Of a stretch of 40,355 nt of DNA, positions 15,454 through 22,647 are shown piece by piece (position 1 is the first letter of the stretch; every line of letters starts with the position of its first letter). The stretch comes from Streptomyces sp. McG3. Lineage in GTDB: Bacteria; Actinomycetota; Actinomycetes; Streptomycetales; Streptomycetaceae. The stretch is taken from the NCBI RefSeq assembly GCF_018619185.1, contig NZ_JAAXYC010000040.1, forward strand, positions 1-40,355, written 5' to 3'. A program made the position numbers and the translations under genes. The notes beneath the pieces were generated by a model. That model was not told the DNA's origin, ran no database searches, and saw nothing but the letters and a program-made list of their open reading frames with translations.

Positions 15454-16476
15454 ATGACGCATGCCGCCGTCCTGCCCCGCACCCTCTGGTTCACCCGTTG
15501 TCCCGTGCCCACGGCCACCGGCATCGCCGCCGACCGGCGGTGGCTCACCGACGAGTTCGCCCGGGACGGCATCGCGGTGCGCTCCTTGCAGGACGCCGAA
15601 CCCGACGCCGACCCCGCCGCGCACTACACCCACGCCCTGCCCGGCCTCTTCCGCGAAGGCGGCAACGTTCCCGCCCTCTGGGCGCGTTCACGCGGCGAGC
15701 GGACCCGGCTCATCGGCCTCACCTGGATCGAGGAGCGCCAGAGCATCCTGGTCGCCCCCGGCTCCGGTCTGCGCGGAGCCGCCGCCCTGCGCGGATCGAG
15801 GATCGCCCTCCCGGTCCACTCCATCGCCATCGACTTCTGGCGGGCCATGGCCCTGCGCGGTTTCGAGGGAGCCCTCGCCTCCGCGGGCCTCGGCCTCGCG
15901 GACGCCGTCCCGGTCGACGTACCGGCCGACGGTTCCCGGGAGCAGTGGTCGGCCGAACTGGCCGCGCTGCGCCGGGGAGACGTCGACGCGGTGTACGTCA
16001 AGGGAGCCCTCGCCGTCGAAGCGGCCCGCCGGTCCGGCGCGGAGGTGGCCGTCGACCTCGACGACCTGCCCGACCCCGCCTTCCGGATCAACAACGGCAC
16101 ACCCAGGCCCATCACCGTCCACCAGGATCTGCTGGACGAACACCCCGGGCTCGTCGACCGCTTCCTTGCCGTCCTGCTCCGGGCCGCCGACTGGGCCGCC
16201 GACCGGCCGGACGAGGTCGACCGGATCCTCGGCGCCGAGACCGGTGCCGGGGCCGAAGGGGTCGCGGGCGCCTACCTCCCCGGCACCCACCGCACCCTTC
16301 ACCCCGACCTCTCGCCACGCCGCCTCGCCCTGCTCGCCGCACAGGAGAAGGCCCTGCGCGCCCACGGCTTCCTCCCCGAGGCCGTCGACATCGACTCCTG
16401 GGCCGACCCCGCACCGCTCCGCCGTGCCGCCGCGTTGAACGGCATGCCCGCACTTCCGCCACCCGTCACTCCCTGA
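15454..16476 (+). CDS. DszB-like sulfinate desulfinase (periplasmic-binding-protein fold, cytoplasmic)
   Basis: A 340-residue protein without signal peptide. It has the ABC substrate-binding fold but resembles DszB, the desulfinase that removes sulfite from 2-(2-hydroxyphenyl)benzenesulfinate. The N-terminal TRCPVPT places Cys16 where DszB has its nucleophile Cys27, and HYTHALPGLFREGGNVPAL gives His57 and Arg67 at the same spacing as DszB His60 and Arg70, followed by the paired glycines. Further on, LVAPGSGLRGAAALRGSRIALP is the usual binding-protein segment. It is the first gene of a sulfonate operon, 17 bp before the SsuA lipoprotein gene. The substrate is probably a sulfinate or sulfonate other than the dibenzothiophene product, because no DszA or DszC is here. 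An inactive binding protein is the alternative. Confidence 0.75.
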   Translation: MTHAAVLPRTLWFTRCPVPTATGIAADRRWLTDEFARDGIAVRSLQDAEPDADPAAHYTHALPGLFREGGNVPALWARSRGERTRLIGLTWIEERQSILVAPGSGLRGAAALRGSRIALPVHSIAIDFWRAMALRGFEGALASAGLGLADAVPVDVPADGSREQWSAELAALRRGDVDAVYVKGALAVEAARRSGAEVAVDLDDLPDPAFRINNGTPRPITVHQDLLDEHPGLVDRFLAVLLRAADWAADRPDEVDRILGAETGAGAEGVAGAYLPGTHRTLHPDLSPRRLALLAAQEKALRAHGFLPEAVDIDSWADPAPLRRAAALNGMPALPPPVTP

Positions 16477-16493
16477 CCCCGAGGACCTCCGCC

Positions 16494-17519
16494 ATGCATG
16501 TCACCCGACCACTCCGTACCACCGCTCCGGCCGCCCTGCTCACGGCCGGCGCACTCCTCGCACTGAGCGCCTGCGGCACCTCCGAGGCGGACAGCACCGG
16601 CACCAACGGCTCCGGTTCCGGGAAGACCGTCGAGGTGCGCGTCCCGGACCCCGGCAACTCCGGCGTCCTCGCCCTCGGCAAGAAGGACGGCAGCCTGGAC
16701 AAGGCCCTGGGCAAGGTCGGCGCGAAGGTGAAGTGGACCGGCAGCGCCGGACCCTTCGCCCCGGCGGCCCAGGCGATGAACGCCGACCAGCTGGACATCG
16801 CCACCGGCTCCATCACCTCCGGCATCACCTCCCTCGCGCAGCGCCCCGGCTTCCGGTTCTTCACCGCCGTCGACCCGGACGCCGCGGGCGAGGGCATCCT
16901 CGTCCGTGACGGCTCCGGCATCGACTCCGTCACCGACCTCGTGGGGAAGAAGGTCGCCGTCAACCAGGGCGGCACCGGCGAGTACCTGCTGCTCAAGGCG
17001 CTGGCCAAAGCGAAGATCCCGGCGGAGAAGGTGGAACGGGTCTACCTCCGGCCCGACCAGACCGCCGCCGTCCTCAACGCCGGACAGGTCGACGCCTGGG
17101 CCGTCTGGGCCACCTACGCGGTCGCCGAGATCGGCGGCGGCAAGGCGCACTTCGTCGCCGACGGCGCGGCCATCGGCTCCGACAACTACAGCCTCAACGC
17201 CGTACGCACGGGCTTCGCCGAGCAGCATCCCGAGATCGTCCGGGCGCTCTACGACTACCTCCACGAAGCCAGCGCCAAGGAGAAGAAGGACCCGGCCGCC
17301 TACCTCAACGTCTTCACCGACGTCGGTCCGACCGCCGTCACCGGCAAGGCGAAGGAGGTCCAGACCGAGATCACCGCCCAGGCCGGCACCGTCGACCCGA
17401 TCGGCCCCGAGGACATCGCCCGCTTCGAGGCGGTCGCCGCCTTCTACGCCGAGCAGAAGGTCACCGAGGAGAAGGTCGACGTGGCCGCCCACCTCCTCGA
17501 CGTGGAGAAGCTGACATGA
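16494..17519 (+). CDS. ssuA: Sulfonate ABC transporter substrate-binding lipoprotein (SsuA-like)
   Basis: The 341-residue protein has a lipoprotein signal with lipobox LSAC (Cys27) and a mature SsuA/TauA-type binding domain: VRVPDPGNSGVLALGKKDG, DLVGKKVAVNQGGTGEYLL, AVWATYAVAEIGGG. It would capture an aliphatic or aromatic sulfonate outside the membrane and pass it to the permease encoded next. The start at 16494 lies after GAGGAC. Its TGA overlaps the permease ATG (ATGA), so translation is coupled. The exact ligand cannot be told; the neighbouring oxygenase and desulfinase suggest an organosulfonate or related compound. Confidence 0.88.
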   Translation: MHVTRPLRTTAPAALLTAGALLALSACGTSEADSTGTNGSGSGKTVEVRVPDPGNSGVLALGKKDGSLDKALGKVGAKVKWTGSAGPFAPAAQAMNADQLDIATGSITSGITSLAQRPGFRFFTAVDPDAAGEGILVRDGSGIDSVTDLVGKKVAVNQGGTGEYLLLKALAKAKIPAEKVERVYLRPDQTAAVLNAGQVDAWAVWATYAVAEIGGGKAHFVADGAAIGSDNYSLNAVRTGFAEQHPEIVRALYDYLHEASAKEKKDPAAYLNVFTDVGPTAVTGKAKEVQTEITAQAGTVDPIGPEDIARFEAVAAFYAEQKVTEEKVDVAAHLLDVEKLT

Positions 17520-18400
17520 GCGTGACCCCGGCGGCCGGCCCGGAGGGCCCTCCCCGCACGGACGCCCCCGGCACCGGCGACGCTCCGCCCCCCGGACTCG
17601 TCGCCCCTCGCCCGCAGCTGCGCAGCCCCCGCAGCCGTTCCTACGCCGTCACGGTGCGGGCGCTCGGCCCGGTGGTCCTGCTCGCCCTGTGGTGGGCGGC
17701 CTCCGCGACCGGGCTGCTGACCGCCGACGTCCTGGCCTCACCGGCGGAGGTGTTCCGCGCGGTGGGTGAGCTCTGGGGCAACGGGCAACTGCCCGACGCC
17801 CTCACCACCTCGCTGACCCGGTCCGGTCTCGGCCTGGTCATCGGCCTCGCCGCCGGACTCACGCTCGGCATCGTCACCGGATTCACCCGGCTCGGCGACG
17901 AACTCCTCGACTCCTCCCTCCAGACCCTGCGCACCATCCCCTTCCTCTCCCTCGTCCCGCTGTTCATGGTCTGGTTCGGCATCAACGAGACCGCGAAGAT
18001 CCTCCTCATCGCCGTCGCCACCACCTTCCCCATGTACGTCTCCGCCTCCAGTGGCGTCCGCACCACCGACCCGAAGCTGATCGAGGCGATGCGCGCCTTC
18101 GGGATGAGCCGGCTCGGCATCGTCCGCGAAGTCGTCCTGCCCGGCGCGCTGCCCTCGCTCCTCGCCGGACTGCGGCTCTCCATGACGCTCAGCGTCATCG
18201 CCCTCATCGCCGCCGAGGAGATCAACGCCACCGCGGGCATCGGCTATCTGATGTCCCAGGCCCAGAGCTACGCCCGCACCGACATCCTCGCCGTCTGCAT
18301 CCTCGTGTACGGACTCCTCGGCCTCACCGCCGACATCCTCGTCCGGCTCCTGGAACGTGTCCTGATGCCGTGGCGCACCCCGCAAGGAGCCCGCCGATGA
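17516..18400 (+). CDS. ssuC: Sulfonate ABC transporter permease (SsuC-like)
   Basis: The 294-residue membrane protein starts in the ATGA overlap with ssuA. After a Pro-rich cytoplasmic N-terminus of about 50 residues come about six membrane helices typical of BPD_transp_1 permeases. The EAA loop that docks on the ATPase is clear near residues 185-205 (EAMRAFGMSRLGIVREVVLP). Its TGA overlaps the ATPase start in the same way. The pair with SsuB forms the inner-membrane sulfonate importer. Confidence 0.92.
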   Translation: MSVTPAAGPEGPPRTDAPGTGDAPPPGLVAPRPQLRSPRSRSYAVTVRALGPVVLLALWWAASATGLLTADVLASPAEVFRAVGELWGNGQLPDALTTSLTRSGLGLVIGLAAGLTLGIVTGFTRLGDELLDSSLQTLRTIPFLSLVPLFMVWFGINETAKILLIAVATTFPMYVSASSGVRTTDPKLIEAMRAFGMSRLGIVREVVLPGALPSLLAGLRLSMTLSVIALIAAEEINATAGIGYLMSQAQSYARTDILAVCILVYGLLGLTADILVRLLERVLMPWRTPQGARR

Positions 18401-19179
18401 CCCGTGACAGGAAAGGGACCACAGCCGTACGGGTACGGGGGCTGCGCCGGGTCTTCGGCAGCCGCGCCGTGCTCGACGGACTCGAACTCGAGATCGCACG
18501 CGGGGAGTTCGTCGCGCTCCTCGGCGCCAGTGGCAGCGGCAAGACGACACTCCTGCGCATCCTCGGGGCGCTGGACGGGGCCGACGGGGGAGAGGTGCTG
18601 GTGCCCGAGAGCCGCACGATCGTCTTCCAGGAACCCCGCCTCGTACCGTCCAAGAAGGTCCTCGCCAACGTGACCGTCGCCCTGCCCGGGTCCCGTACGC
18701 CGGACGGGCTGAGGGCGCTCGCGGAAGTCGGCCTGGAAGGGCACGCCGGGGCCTGGCCCGCCACTCTCTCCGGCGGCGAGGCCCAGCGGGTCGCCCTCGC
18801 CCGCGCCCTGGTGCGGGAACCCGAACTGCTCCTGCTGGACGAGCCGTTCGCCTCGCTGGACGCGCTGACCCGGCTGAAGATGCACGACCTGGTCGACGAA
18901 CTGTGCCGCAAGCACCGCCCCGCCGTGCTCCTGGTCACCCATGACGTCGACGAGGCCGTGCGGCTCGCCGACCGGGTGGCCGTCCTGCGCGACGGGCGGC
19001 TCGTCACCGACGAGCGCGTCGCCGTCGACCGCCCCCGCGACCCCGGAGACCCGGCCTTCGCCGCACTGCGCCGACGCCTCCTGGACGATCTCGGCGTCCC
19101 CGCCGCGCCGGGAGCCGCCACCGGGTCCGCCCCAGGACCCTCGACCACGCCCGCCCCGCTCTCCGTCGGAGTGATCTGA
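18397..19179 (+). CDS. ssuB: Sulfonate ABC transporter ATPase (SsuB-like)
   Basis: The 260-residue nucleotide-binding protein starts at the ATG in the overlap with ssuC; nine upstream in-frame codons inside ssuC are ignored. Walker A is at 43-51 (GASGSGKTT), the Q-loop segment is TIVFQEPRLVPSKKV, the signature is LSGGEAQRVALARAL, Walker B is LLLLDEPFASLD, and the switch histidine is in LLVTHDVDEAV. It powers import through SsuC. A Pro/Ala-rich tail of about 30 residues follows the domain. The next gene begins immediately after its stop. Confidence 0.93.
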   Translation: MTRDRKGTTAVRVRGLRRVFGSRAVLDGLELEIARGEFVALLGASGSGKTTLLRILGALDGADGGEVLVPESRTIVFQEPRLVPSKKVLANVTVALPGSRTPDGLRALAEVGLEGHAGAWPATLSGGEAQRVALARALVREPELLLLDEPFASLDALTRLKMHDLVDELCRKHRPAVLLVTHDVDEAVRLADRVAVLRDGRLVTDERVAVDRPRDPGDPAFAALRRRLLDDLGVPAAPGAATGSAPGPSTTPAPLSVGVI

Positions 19180-20064
19180 ATGACCATCACCATCGGTGTC
19201 CACGCCAGCAATCCGTCCCTCTACCACCTCTACCACCTCACCAGGCACGGCTTCGCCCAGCAGGAGCTGGAGCCCCTCGGCGAGAGCGTCGCCTTCCATC
19301 CGTACAGCAACGGCGTCCGCACCGGCGAGCTGCTCAGCCGCGGCGTCATCGACTTCGGCGGCACCGGCTCCACCCCGCCCGTCACCGCCCAGGCCGCGGG
19401 CCACGACCTCGTCTACACCGCCGTCTCCGCCCCGCGCCCCGAGCACGGCGCCCTGCTGGTCCCCGAGGACAGCCCCCTGCGGACGGCCGCCGACCTCAAG
19501 GGTGCGAGGGTCCACCTGGCGATCGGCTCCTGGCAGACGCACCTGATCGCCAAGGCGCTCGACGACGCGGGACTCTCCTACGCCGACGACATCACCGCCG
19601 AACGCTCCACCGAGGACAGCGAACAGCTCCTGCGCACCGGAGCCGTCGCCGCCTGGGTCGCGCAGGGACCGCAGCTCGCCGCGGCCCGCCGCACCGGCGG
19701 GCTGCGCACCCTGATCCGTACCGGCGACGTCATCACCGACCGCTCCGTGTTCTTCACCCGGCGCGACCTCGCCGAACAGCGGCCCGAGATCATCGAGGCC
19801 CTCACCCGCGCGCTCCGGCGGGCGGACGACTGGGCCGCCGCCCACCCCCGCGACGCCGCGCGGATCGCCTCCGCCGACCTCGGCGGCACGGTCGACGACT
19901 GGGAGAGCGCCCTGGCCGCCCTGCCGTGGCGGATCGAGGCGGTCGGCGACGCGTTCCTCGCCGAACAGCAGGAGGCCGCCGACATCTTCCACCGCACCGG
20001 CTTCATCGAGCGCCCGGTCACCGTGGCGGACGCCGTCGCCCACGCGCCCGTGAAGGCGGTCTGA
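19180..20064 (+). CDS. SsuA-like protein without signal peptide
   Basis: A 294-residue protein with the SsuA/NMT1 binding-protein fold: the ATG directly abuts the ssuB stop, and the protein begins MTITIGVHASNPSLYHLYHL with no hydrophobic export signal or lipobox. Later segments are GVIDFGGTGSTPPVTAQAAG, LLVPEDSPLRTAADLKGARV and a long C-terminal helical part. Because the operon already encodes an exported binding protein, this one probably works in the cytoplasm, as a ligand carrier, a sensor or an enzyme like the DszB-type protein of the same fold. It lacks the DszB cysteine. Function otherwise unknown. Confidence 0.75.
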   Translation: MTITIGVHASNPSLYHLYHLTRHGFAQQELEPLGESVAFHPYSNGVRTGELLSRGVIDFGGTGSTPPVTAQAAGHDLVYTAVSAPRPEHGALLVPEDSPLRTAADLKGARVHLAIGSWQTHLIAKALDDAGLSYADDITAERSTEDSEQLLRTGAVAAWVAQGPQLAAARRTGGLRTLIRTGDVITDRSVFFTRRDLAEQRPEIIEALTRALRRADDWAAAHPRDAARIASADLGGTVDDWESALAALPWRIEAVGDAFLAEQQEAADIFHRTGFIERPVTVADAVAHAPVKAV

Positions 20065-20069
20065 GGGAC

Positions 20070-21143
20070 GTGGCCACCGAAGTCCTCTGGTACATCATCC
20101 CGCGCGAAGGCGCCTACCCCTGGGAGCCGGCCGGCCGGCGCCCCGTCGACCTCGGCTATCTCAGCAGGCTCGCCGGAACGGTCGAACAGCTCGGCTACAG
20201 CGGTGCCTTGCTCGCCACCGACCTCTACGACGTCTGGCCGCTCGGCAGTGCGCTGGCCGCGTCCACCAGCACCCGGTTCAAGCCGCTGCTCGCCGTCCAC
20301 CCGGGGCTGATCTCACCGACCCTGCTCGCCAAGATGGCCCTCAGCTTCGACACCCTCTTCGGCGGGCGGCTGCGCTTCAACGTCGTCAACGGATCCACCA
20401 AGTCGCTCCAGGAGTACGGGCTCCATGTGGAGCACGACGAGCGGTACGAGCTGAGCGCCGAGTACTGGTCGATCGTGAAGCGGCTCACCGCGGGCGAGGT
20501 GTTCGACCACCGCGGACGCTTCTACGATCTGAGGGACGCGGGCGCGTCCTTCCGCGAGCTGAAGCCCGTCCAGGACCCGCACATCCCGCTCTGGTTCGGC
20601 GGCTCCTCCGACCCCGGCATCGAGATGGCCGCCGAACACGTGGACGTCTTCCTCACCTGGGGTGAGCCGCCGCACCTGCTGAAGGAGAAGCTGGAGCGGG
20701 TCAGGGCGCGGGCCGCCGCCCACGGACGCACCCTGCGCGTCGGGCTGCGGCTCCACCTCATCGTCCGCGACACCGAGGACGCGGCCTGGGCGGCGGCCGA
20801 CCGGCTGCTGGACGTCACCAGCGAGGCCACGTACGCCCGGCAGCTCGGCGACCGGGCGGGCGAGGACGGCGTCGGCTGGCAGCGGCAGTTCCGCCAGCAC
20901 GGCGGCAGGGTCCCCGCCCGCGCACGGGAGCTGGAGGTCCACCCCAACATGTGGCCGGGCATGAGCCTCTTCCGGCCCGGTCCCGGCACGGCGGTCGTCG
21001 GCTCCACGGCCCAGGTCGTCGAACGCCTCCGGGAATTCGAGGACTTGGGCGTCGACACCTTCATCCTGTCCGGCAACCCCCTGCTGGAGGAGGCCTACCG
21101 CGTCGCCGAGACCGTGCTCCCGTCCCTCGACGTACGGCGCTGA
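20070..21143 (+). CDS. ssuD: LLM-class FMNH2-dependent sulfonate monooxygenase (SsuD-like)
   Basis: The 357-residue protein aligns along its length with SsuD, which splits sulfonates into aldehyde and sulfite using FMNH2 and O2. Shared segments are RPVDLGYLSRLA, SFDTLFGGRLRFNVVNGS, LWFGGSSDPGIEMAAEHVD, LTWGEPP, the active-site LRLHLIVRDT (Arg and His as in SsuD 226/228) and FILSGNPLLEEAYRV. The region around SsuD Cys54 is shorter and lacks the cysteine (LLATDLYDVWPL), which hints at another substrate. The GTG at 20070 is the only good start; its ribosome site is weak, five bases after the previous stop, so coupling is likely. No reductase (SsuE) is in the operon; FMNH2 must come from elsewhere. 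Confidence 0.88.
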   Translation: MATEVLWYIIPREGAYPWEPAGRRPVDLGYLSRLAGTVEQLGYSGALLATDLYDVWPLGSALAASTSTRFKPLLAVHPGLISPTLLAKMALSFDTLFGGRLRFNVVNGSTKSLQEYGLHVEHDERYELSAEYWSIVKRLTAGEVFDHRGRFYDLRDAGASFRELKPVQDPHIPLWFGGSSDPGIEMAAEHVDVFLTWGEPPHLLKEKLERVRARAAAHGRTLRVGLRLHLIVRDTEDAAWAAADRLLDVTSEATYARQLGDRAGEDGVGWQRQFRQHGGRVPARARELEVHPNMWPGMSLFRPGPGTAVVGSTAQVVERLREFEDLGVDTFILSGNPLLEEAYRVAETVLPSLDVRR

Positions 21144-21244
21144 ACGACATCGCCCGACGGCCGGGGCGACGCACCGGTCCAACGCTTGGCCCCGGCACCC
21201 CGGAGCTGTCTACGCTGAGCCGCGCGACCGAAGCGATCACCGTC

Positions 21245-21281
21245 GGCCCCGGCTCCCACCGGACCGCCCGGAGCCGGGGCC
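21245..21281 (+). terminator. 12-bp hairpin terminator after the sulfonate operon
   Basis: GGCCCCGGCTCC (21245-21256) and GGAGCCGGGGCC (21270-21281) are perfect reverse complements with a 13-nt loop, about 100 bp after the monooxygenase stop. No other coding sequence is evident in 21144-21423, which must also hold the promoter of the next gene. Confidence 0.6.
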
Positions 21282-21423
21282 CCGCGGCTCCGCCGGTGTA
21301 TCGCACCCCGGTCGGCCCCGCGCGGACTGCGGTCGTCGGCGCCCGGTGCCAGACTCGGAACGAGAGGAACCACCCGGCAGCACAGGACGAGCAGGATCAC
21401 CCGGACCGACTGAGGAGCACGCC

Positions 21424-22218
21424 ATGATCAGCCCCACCTTCCTCGACGGAGCGCCCAACTGGGTCGATCTCGGCACCCCCGACCTCGACGGGGCCACCGC
21501 CTTCTACCGGGAGCTGTTCGGCTGGGGCCTGATCCCCGGCGGCCCCGAGGTCGGCGGCTACGGAATGCTCACCCTGGACGGCCGGTACGTCGGCGGTGTG
21601 ATGACGGTGTCGGAGGAGGAATCGCCCAGCGCCTGGTCGGTCTCCTTCCAGTCGCCCGACATCGCCGCCACCGCCGAGGCGGTGGAGCGGGCGGGCGGTG
21701 CCGCCGCTTTCGAGCCGATGGACGTGCTGGACTTCGGCAGCATGGGCGGCTTCACGGACCCGGCCGGGGCGTATTTCGGTGCCTGGCAGCCGAAGGAGCA
21801 CCCCGGCTTCGGCGTCGTCCAGGAGCCCGGCTCGTTCCTCTGGGCCGAGCTGTACACCTCCGACGTCCCGGCGGCGGCGGCGTTCTTCAGAACCGTCTTC
21901 GGCTGGGGGACCGACCAGTTGAAGGTGGAGGGCACCGACTACACCTACACCACCGTCCATCCGGCCGGCGCCGGCCCGGACGCGTCGTTCGGTGGCCTGG
22001 TCCGGATGGGCGACGTCCCGTCCGAGGCCGCCCGTGGCCCGCACTGGCTGCCGTACTTCGCCGTGGCCGACGTCGACGCCACGGTGGCCGGGGCGAAGCG
22101 GCTCGGCGGCACGGAGACCCTGGCCGCCATGGATGTGCCCGGCGTCGGCAAGATGGCCAACGTCGCCGATCCGTACGGGGCGGTCTTCGCGGTCATGCGG
22201 CCCGAGCCGAGGCAGTAG
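21424..22218 (+). CDS. VOC-superfamily (glyoxalase-like) protein with two domains
   Basis: The 264-residue protein is two tandem vicinal-oxygen-chelate domains (about 8-125 and 135-260), each opening with a similar phrase (PNWVDLGTPDLDGATAFYRELFGWG; SFLWAELYTSDVPAAAAFFRTVFGWG) and ending with DPxGAxF. Proteins of this shape are abundant in Streptomyces and annotated as glyoxalase/hydroxylase-like or antibiotic-binding; most have no proven reaction. The ATG has GAGGAG seven bases upstream. It appears monocistronic, preceded by the operon terminator. No metal-ligand set can be assigned with confidence. Confidence 0.85.
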   Translation: MISPTFLDGAPNWVDLGTPDLDGATAFYRELFGWGLIPGGPEVGGYGMLTLDGRYVGGVMTVSEEESPSAWSVSFQSPDIAATAEAVERAGGAAAFEPMDVLDFGSMGGFTDPAGAYFGAWQPKEHPGFGVVQEPGSFLWAELYTSDVPAAAAFFRTVFGWGTDQLKVEGTDYTYTTVHPAGAGPDASFGGLVRMGDVPSEAARGPHWLPYFAVADVDATVAGAKRLGGTETLAAMDVPGVGKMANVADPYGAVFAVMRPEPRQ

Positions 22219-22332
22219 CCAACGGCGGGGACCGCGGCCCCGGAGGCTCCGGCGCGTACCCCGTGGGCGCTTCCGGAGCGGATTGATGAATCGTTGATCA
22301 GTCGTTTATCGCCACCGGGCACCGTGTGCACC

Positions 22333-22587
22333 ATGCTGATCAACACCGTGACCGACGACGCGCTCGCCTGGCAGGAGTCCGCGTTGTGCGCGCAGGCCGG
22401 GCCCGAGTTCTTCTTCCCGGCCCCGGGCAGTTCGACCCGCGAGGCCAAGCAGCTGTGCAACGCCTGCGAAGGCCGACTGGCCTGCCTGGAGTACGCCCTC
22501 GCCAACGACGAGCGGTTCGGCGTCTGGGGCGGGCTGTCGGAGAAGGAGCGCGAGCGGCTGCGCAGAGAAGGCCGCGACCGGGGCTGA
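22333..22587 (+). CDS. WhiB-family iron-sulfur regulator
   Basis: The 84-residue protein has the four cysteines of the Wbl family: Cys19, then C42-x2-C45-x5-C51 (LCNACEGRLAC), which hold a [4Fe-4S] cluster, followed by the turn GVWGG (63-67) and a basic C-terminus. Wbl proteins bind principal sigma factors and respond to redox or antibiotic stress. The ATG at 22333 lacks a strong ribosome site. It does not carry the AT-hook of WhiB7, so it is not the antibiotic-resistance regulator. Which Wbl subgroup it belongs to is not clear. It stands just before the large repeat protein but seems to have a separate promoter. Confidence 0.9.
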   Translation: MLINTVTDDALAWQESALCAQAGPEFFFPAPGSSTREAKQLCNACEGRLACLEYALANDERFGVWGGLSEKERERLRREGRDRG

Positions 22588-22611
22588 ACGCCCCCCACGC
22601 ACCGTAAACCC

Positions 22612-22641
22612 TTGGGGTGTTCGGGGCGGGCCCGGCACAAT
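22612..22641 (+). promoter_or_regulatory. Promoter candidate for a leaderless mRNA
   Basis: TTGGGG (22612-22617) and CACAAT (22636-22641) are 18 bp apart, and the ATG of the next gene starts six bases after the -10 box. No ribosome site is seen. Transcription would start at the A of the ATG. Confidence 0.55.
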
Positions 22642-22647
22642 CGGGCC

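Noticed and set aside
22333..22587. WhiB-family gene as WhiB7, regulator of the ABC-F gene nearby
   Set aside because: The C-terminus lacks the AT-hook motif of WhiB7 and the gene has no long attenuator leader.
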